Of a DNA stretch of 64,000 nt, positions 61,341-64,000 are shown in pieces. The first letter of the stretch is position 1. Every line of letters starts with the position of its first letter. This DNA is from Gymnorhina tibicen. Taxonomy: Eukaryota; Chordata; Aves; Passeriformes; Artamidae. The position numbers and the translations under genes are program-made. The stretch is taken from contig VXAZ01001670.1 in NCBI GenBank assembly GCA_013399875.1, forward strand, positions 1,745,025 through 1,809,024, in the 5' to 3' direction. The notes beneath the pieces are model-generated. The model made no database searches and had not been told where the DNA came from. It worked only from the letters and a program-made list of their open reading frames with translations.

Positions 61341-62630
61341 TCCGCAACTGTGTATCCTGCAAGTAAGAGTAAAGGTAGTTTGGTCGGGTCACAGATGCTA
61401 ATCTCTCCTCTTTTTCTATTCACAAACTATAAAGGGAGTTGACAGCACCTGTAAATGGTTTTCTGAGGCTAGATTATATCTAAGGTGATTATTATTTACA
61501 CCCACTATAAAGACTGCTCTTGTGAGCCAAGAAGTCTGTTCCTGTGAGGTGAGTTTACCAAAAAAGGGTTTTCTTGCAGGAGGATTCAGTGGAGTGAGGA
61601 TCCAGGGTGAGGGGCGGTTCAAGCACATGGAGTGCCTTGTCATGTGTTGGGTTTGTATAACCCGGGGACTGAAATACAGTCAAGATATGCTGCAGTTCTG
61701 CATTCCCAGACAGGCGGGATGAAGGGAAAGCTTCAACTCTCTCAACCCGAGTTTTTTAAGCAGAAGCTGACCTTTTACCACAGCCCAGTTCTGCTCCTCA
61801 TATGAAGATCAACATGGGGCAGTAAAAGGATAGGAAAGGAGCTGACATTCCAGTATGAATCAGAGGGAACACATGCTTGTTCAGTCAAGTAAAGGCATAT
61901 TAATGTAGAAATCCTGCAGCCATCACTAAATCACTGTGGCTGGAAGCAAAGACTTTTACTTTGACCAGCTTTCATGTGCCATACTTCTGTGAAGCTTCTG
62001 TAATGTCCACAGTTTAGGTGTGAAATTTCTAAGTGTGAAATCCACTCCACTTTAGCGCATCTTCTTCAGCCAGTTTGCATACAGGAGATTCACATAATTC
62101 CAAGACTTTTCCATCTCTACTTACTGCTTCTACAAGCTTCCCCTGAAAAAGAGTCACTTTGTCACAATTGATTTTCTAACTGTATTTTATCTGGTCCTAC
62201 CATTTCTGTAACTTCAACGTGTGCATTTCATTAAGCCTTCCCTATAAAATAATTCCACTCACATACATAATCAAAAGCATTTGCCAGCTTTATAGATTAG
62301 AACCAGACACATACAAAATGCTTTAGACAACTAAAAATGGAAATGAGACGTGTTGGTGATATGAAATGAAATATTTAAAGGAAGGTTTTTTTGTCGTGTG
62401 AGTTCCAAAACCGAATAGAAGGTATCTTTCCCGTTCGGTGCTGCATGGCTGCTGAGCGTGCCTGTGTAAGGGAGCCGTGGCACCTCGCCATAGAAACACT
62501 AAGTCCTTTTAAAGCACAGAGGGAAACCTGTAATGGACGGGGGTTTCGGCGTTTCTAGCAACAAAGGAATCAGGAAGAGGTACTGAAAGAAAGAAATCCA
62601 TCCAACACACCCCAGCTGGGAGAGGTTCCG
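61341..62630. other. Non-coding DNA between candidate enhancer and CpG island
   Basis: Unique-looking sequence without recognisable gene or repeat. Open frames are short. Confidence 0.5.
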
Positions 62631-62639
62631 CGTTCGCCG

Positions 62640-62960
62640 AGCGTGCGAGCGCTTTCCCGCCCCCCCTCTCCCCCCCNGCGCCCGGCTGCGCGCCAGTGAC
62701 GCGATGCCGGTGGCCGCCCGCAGCGCACCGCGCCGGGTCCCGGCCGAACCGCGTCCCCGCCGTGACAGTTTATTATTCTTTGGACGCGGGCAGCGATGTC
62801 GATGCTTGCAAAAACAGCTGCCGGCTGCAATGAGAGCAAAAGCGGGTTCTGCAGAGCCCCTCCTGGCCACCACGGGCACCGGCGTGGCCGCGGGGCCGGG
62901 CGGAAAGCGGGCAACTTCGGGGATGGCGGCCGGGAGAATGCAAGCTTCGGGGGGTTTTAT
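62640..62960. promoter_or_regulatory. CpG island
   Basis: GC-rich, CpG-dense block with C-runs and N62677 at its left edge. Frames on both strands (up to 126 codons) are Arg/Ala/Gly-rich artefacts. Probably part of the same promoter complex as the island at the right end. Confidence 0.6.
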
Positions 62961-62995
62961 TTTGTTTTCCTCACAGTGTAATGAATTCTCGGCTT

Positions 62996-63074
62996 ATTTG
63001 CATGAACCGAGGTTGTTTTGAGTAATTTGCCTGTTAACAGTGTTATGCAAATGTTAGCTAGCTATTTAAAGGGG
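62996..63074. promoter_or_regulatory. Inverted octamer pair followed by TATA-like box
   Basis: ATTTGCAT at 62,996-63,003 and its reverse complement ATGCAAAT at 63,045-63,052 are 41 bases apart, followed by tatttaaaggg at about 63,064. It lies in the AT-rich spacer between two CpG islands. A POU-factor-responsive promoter element is possible but unproven. Confidence 0.35.
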
Positions 63075-63369
63075 GAAATAGAAGAAAAAAAAAAAAAAAG
63101 CCGTGTGTTCTCACAGTGCCGGGGAAATCCTACGTCCCTTTGCATTAGCGAGATGAGATCACAGCGATTACTCACCTGCCTGGCCTCTCCTACACCCTTG
63201 AGCAATGCACAGCACTATCTTTCCCAGCCCAACCTTAAACACTTGGCAAACATGGCTAGTTTAAACAAATCAAAAGTGGAAGAGCTTCTGATGCAGTCAC
63301 AGGCTTACAAAAACTGTGTCATTCTGTCACTGGGATTACTGAAAGAGAAACACGAAATCGGATATTAAG

Positions 63370-64000
63370 GCGGGATCCCCCATTTGCCTCAGCAGCCGGA
63401 GCGCACGGGAATCCCACCGACAGTCGCGGTGGCAGAACGCCGCGCAGCCGTCACGGAAGCAAAGCGGGGCGAACCGCGGGTTTACAAAAATCCCGAAAGC
63501 GAGCCATCTGAACTTAGAAAGCGCAGTCAGGGAAAAAACCAACCAACCAACCAACCAACCAACCAACCAAAAAAACCCCCACCACCCACCACCACGGCGA
63601 CGACGACTGTGCATGCGCGCCCTGGCCGCGGTGCCGCGGCGGGGGGCCGGCAGCGCGGCCGGGGAGGAGGGTGAGGGCGCGATCTGGCGTTCAAGTTTCC
63701 AAACATAGCCGGCAGCGCAGGCTGCCCGCGCCCCGCCGTGCTCCAGCTGCGGCNCCACACGCGGCGGCGCGCAGCACCCCGCGCTCGGACTGCGAGCAGC
63801 GGCGAGGATGTGAGTGAGGAGCAGGCGGCGTCGCTCGCCACGCTGCTGCCGCCGCCGCTGCTGCTCCCGGGCTGCCACAGCTCCGCCGGCGCTCGGGGAA
63901 GCCGCCGCTGCCGGGACCAAACAGCTCCGTGCGGGTGCCCGTCTTGCTCACGGCGGTGGATCAGCACGTACCGAACTGCAAGCTCACGAGGCAGCCGTGG
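63370..64000 (+). promoter_or_regulatory. CpG island at window edge, possible IRF2BPL promoter/5' UTR
   Basis: Strong CpG density continuing to the last base. Human CIPC and IRF2BPL are divergent neighbours about 70 kb apart, and IRF2BPL is a single-exon gene with a long GC-rich 5' UTR. The position and orientation here fit that gene lying just beyond the edge on the plus strand. I searched by eye for its start (family N-terminus with a CYLCD zinc-finger motif) and did not find it, so the assignment rests on synteny. Pro/Arg/Ala-rich frames on the minus strand are composition artefacts. N63754 lies inside. Confidence 0.5.
63537..63570 (+). repeat. (AACC)n microsatellite
   Basis: Eight and a half AACC units at the edge of the CpG island, bordered by A-runs and followed by caccacc repeats. 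Confidence 0.95.

Noticed and set aside
63336..63967. Minus-strand frames of 194 and 146 codons at the right edge
   Set aside because: Simple-repeat translation (for example WLVGWLVGW from the AACC microsatellite) and Ala/Arg-rich island sequence. They also cross an N.

Overview
The window is vertebrate nuclear DNA, almost certainly from a passerine bird. It has long AT-rich non-coding stretches, spliced coding exons and CpG islands. Its interspersed repeats are mostly CR1 LINE copies with bird-type 3' ends (8-bp ATTCTGTG-like terminal repeats). It also holds one short element with a tRNA-Ile-like head and a CR1-like tail, the architecture of the passerine SINE family TguSINE1. There are no bacterial-style operons; nearly all long open frames are chance frames, repeat remnants or GC-rich artefacts.

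Region by region. (1) 1-7.8 kb, minus strand: the CLOCK-interacting pacemaker gene CIPC, a circadian transcriptional repressor. Three coding exons (5598-5670, 4516-4694, 120-998) join in frame to a predicted protein of about 376 residues. A 28-codon upstream ORF ends on the main start codon (TGATG overlap). A CpG island at about 7.29-7.83 kb with NRF1 and GC-box motifs is the likely promoter. (2) 8-57 kb: a gene desert with CR1 copies of at least two ages: old, decayed plus-strand copies near 19-20, 24-25 and 27-28 kb, and younger minus-strand copies at 8.0-8.6 and 34.4-36.3 kb. It also holds the tRNA-Ile SINE at 33.3 kb and a 1,041-bp solo LTR at 44,085-45,125 with perfect 5-bp GATCT target-site duplications. 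(3) 56-64 kb: less repeat-rich DNA with microsatellites, three GC-rich islands (59.25, 62.65 and 63.4-64.0 kb) and stretches dense in octamer, SOX, PBX/HOX, TCF-like and RFX-like motifs that look like developmental enhancers.

In human, CIPC lies next to, and is divergent from, the single-exon gene IRF2BPL, about 70 kb away. A 56-kb gap ending in a strong CpG island fits the same arrangement, so the right edge probably holds the IRF2BPL promoter or 5' UTR on the plus strand. No IRF2BPL coding sequence is visible, so this is a synteny inference.

Five isolated single Ns (7658, 57514, 58629, 62677, 63754) fall only in GC-rich or low-complexity DNA and look like contig joins. The one at 57514 sits between two near-copies of the same sequence and probably marks a false duplication. 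I found no new enzymatic or defence system. The points most worth following are the CIPC uORF/start overlap, the candidate enhancers near the right end, the dated insertions and the assembly joins.
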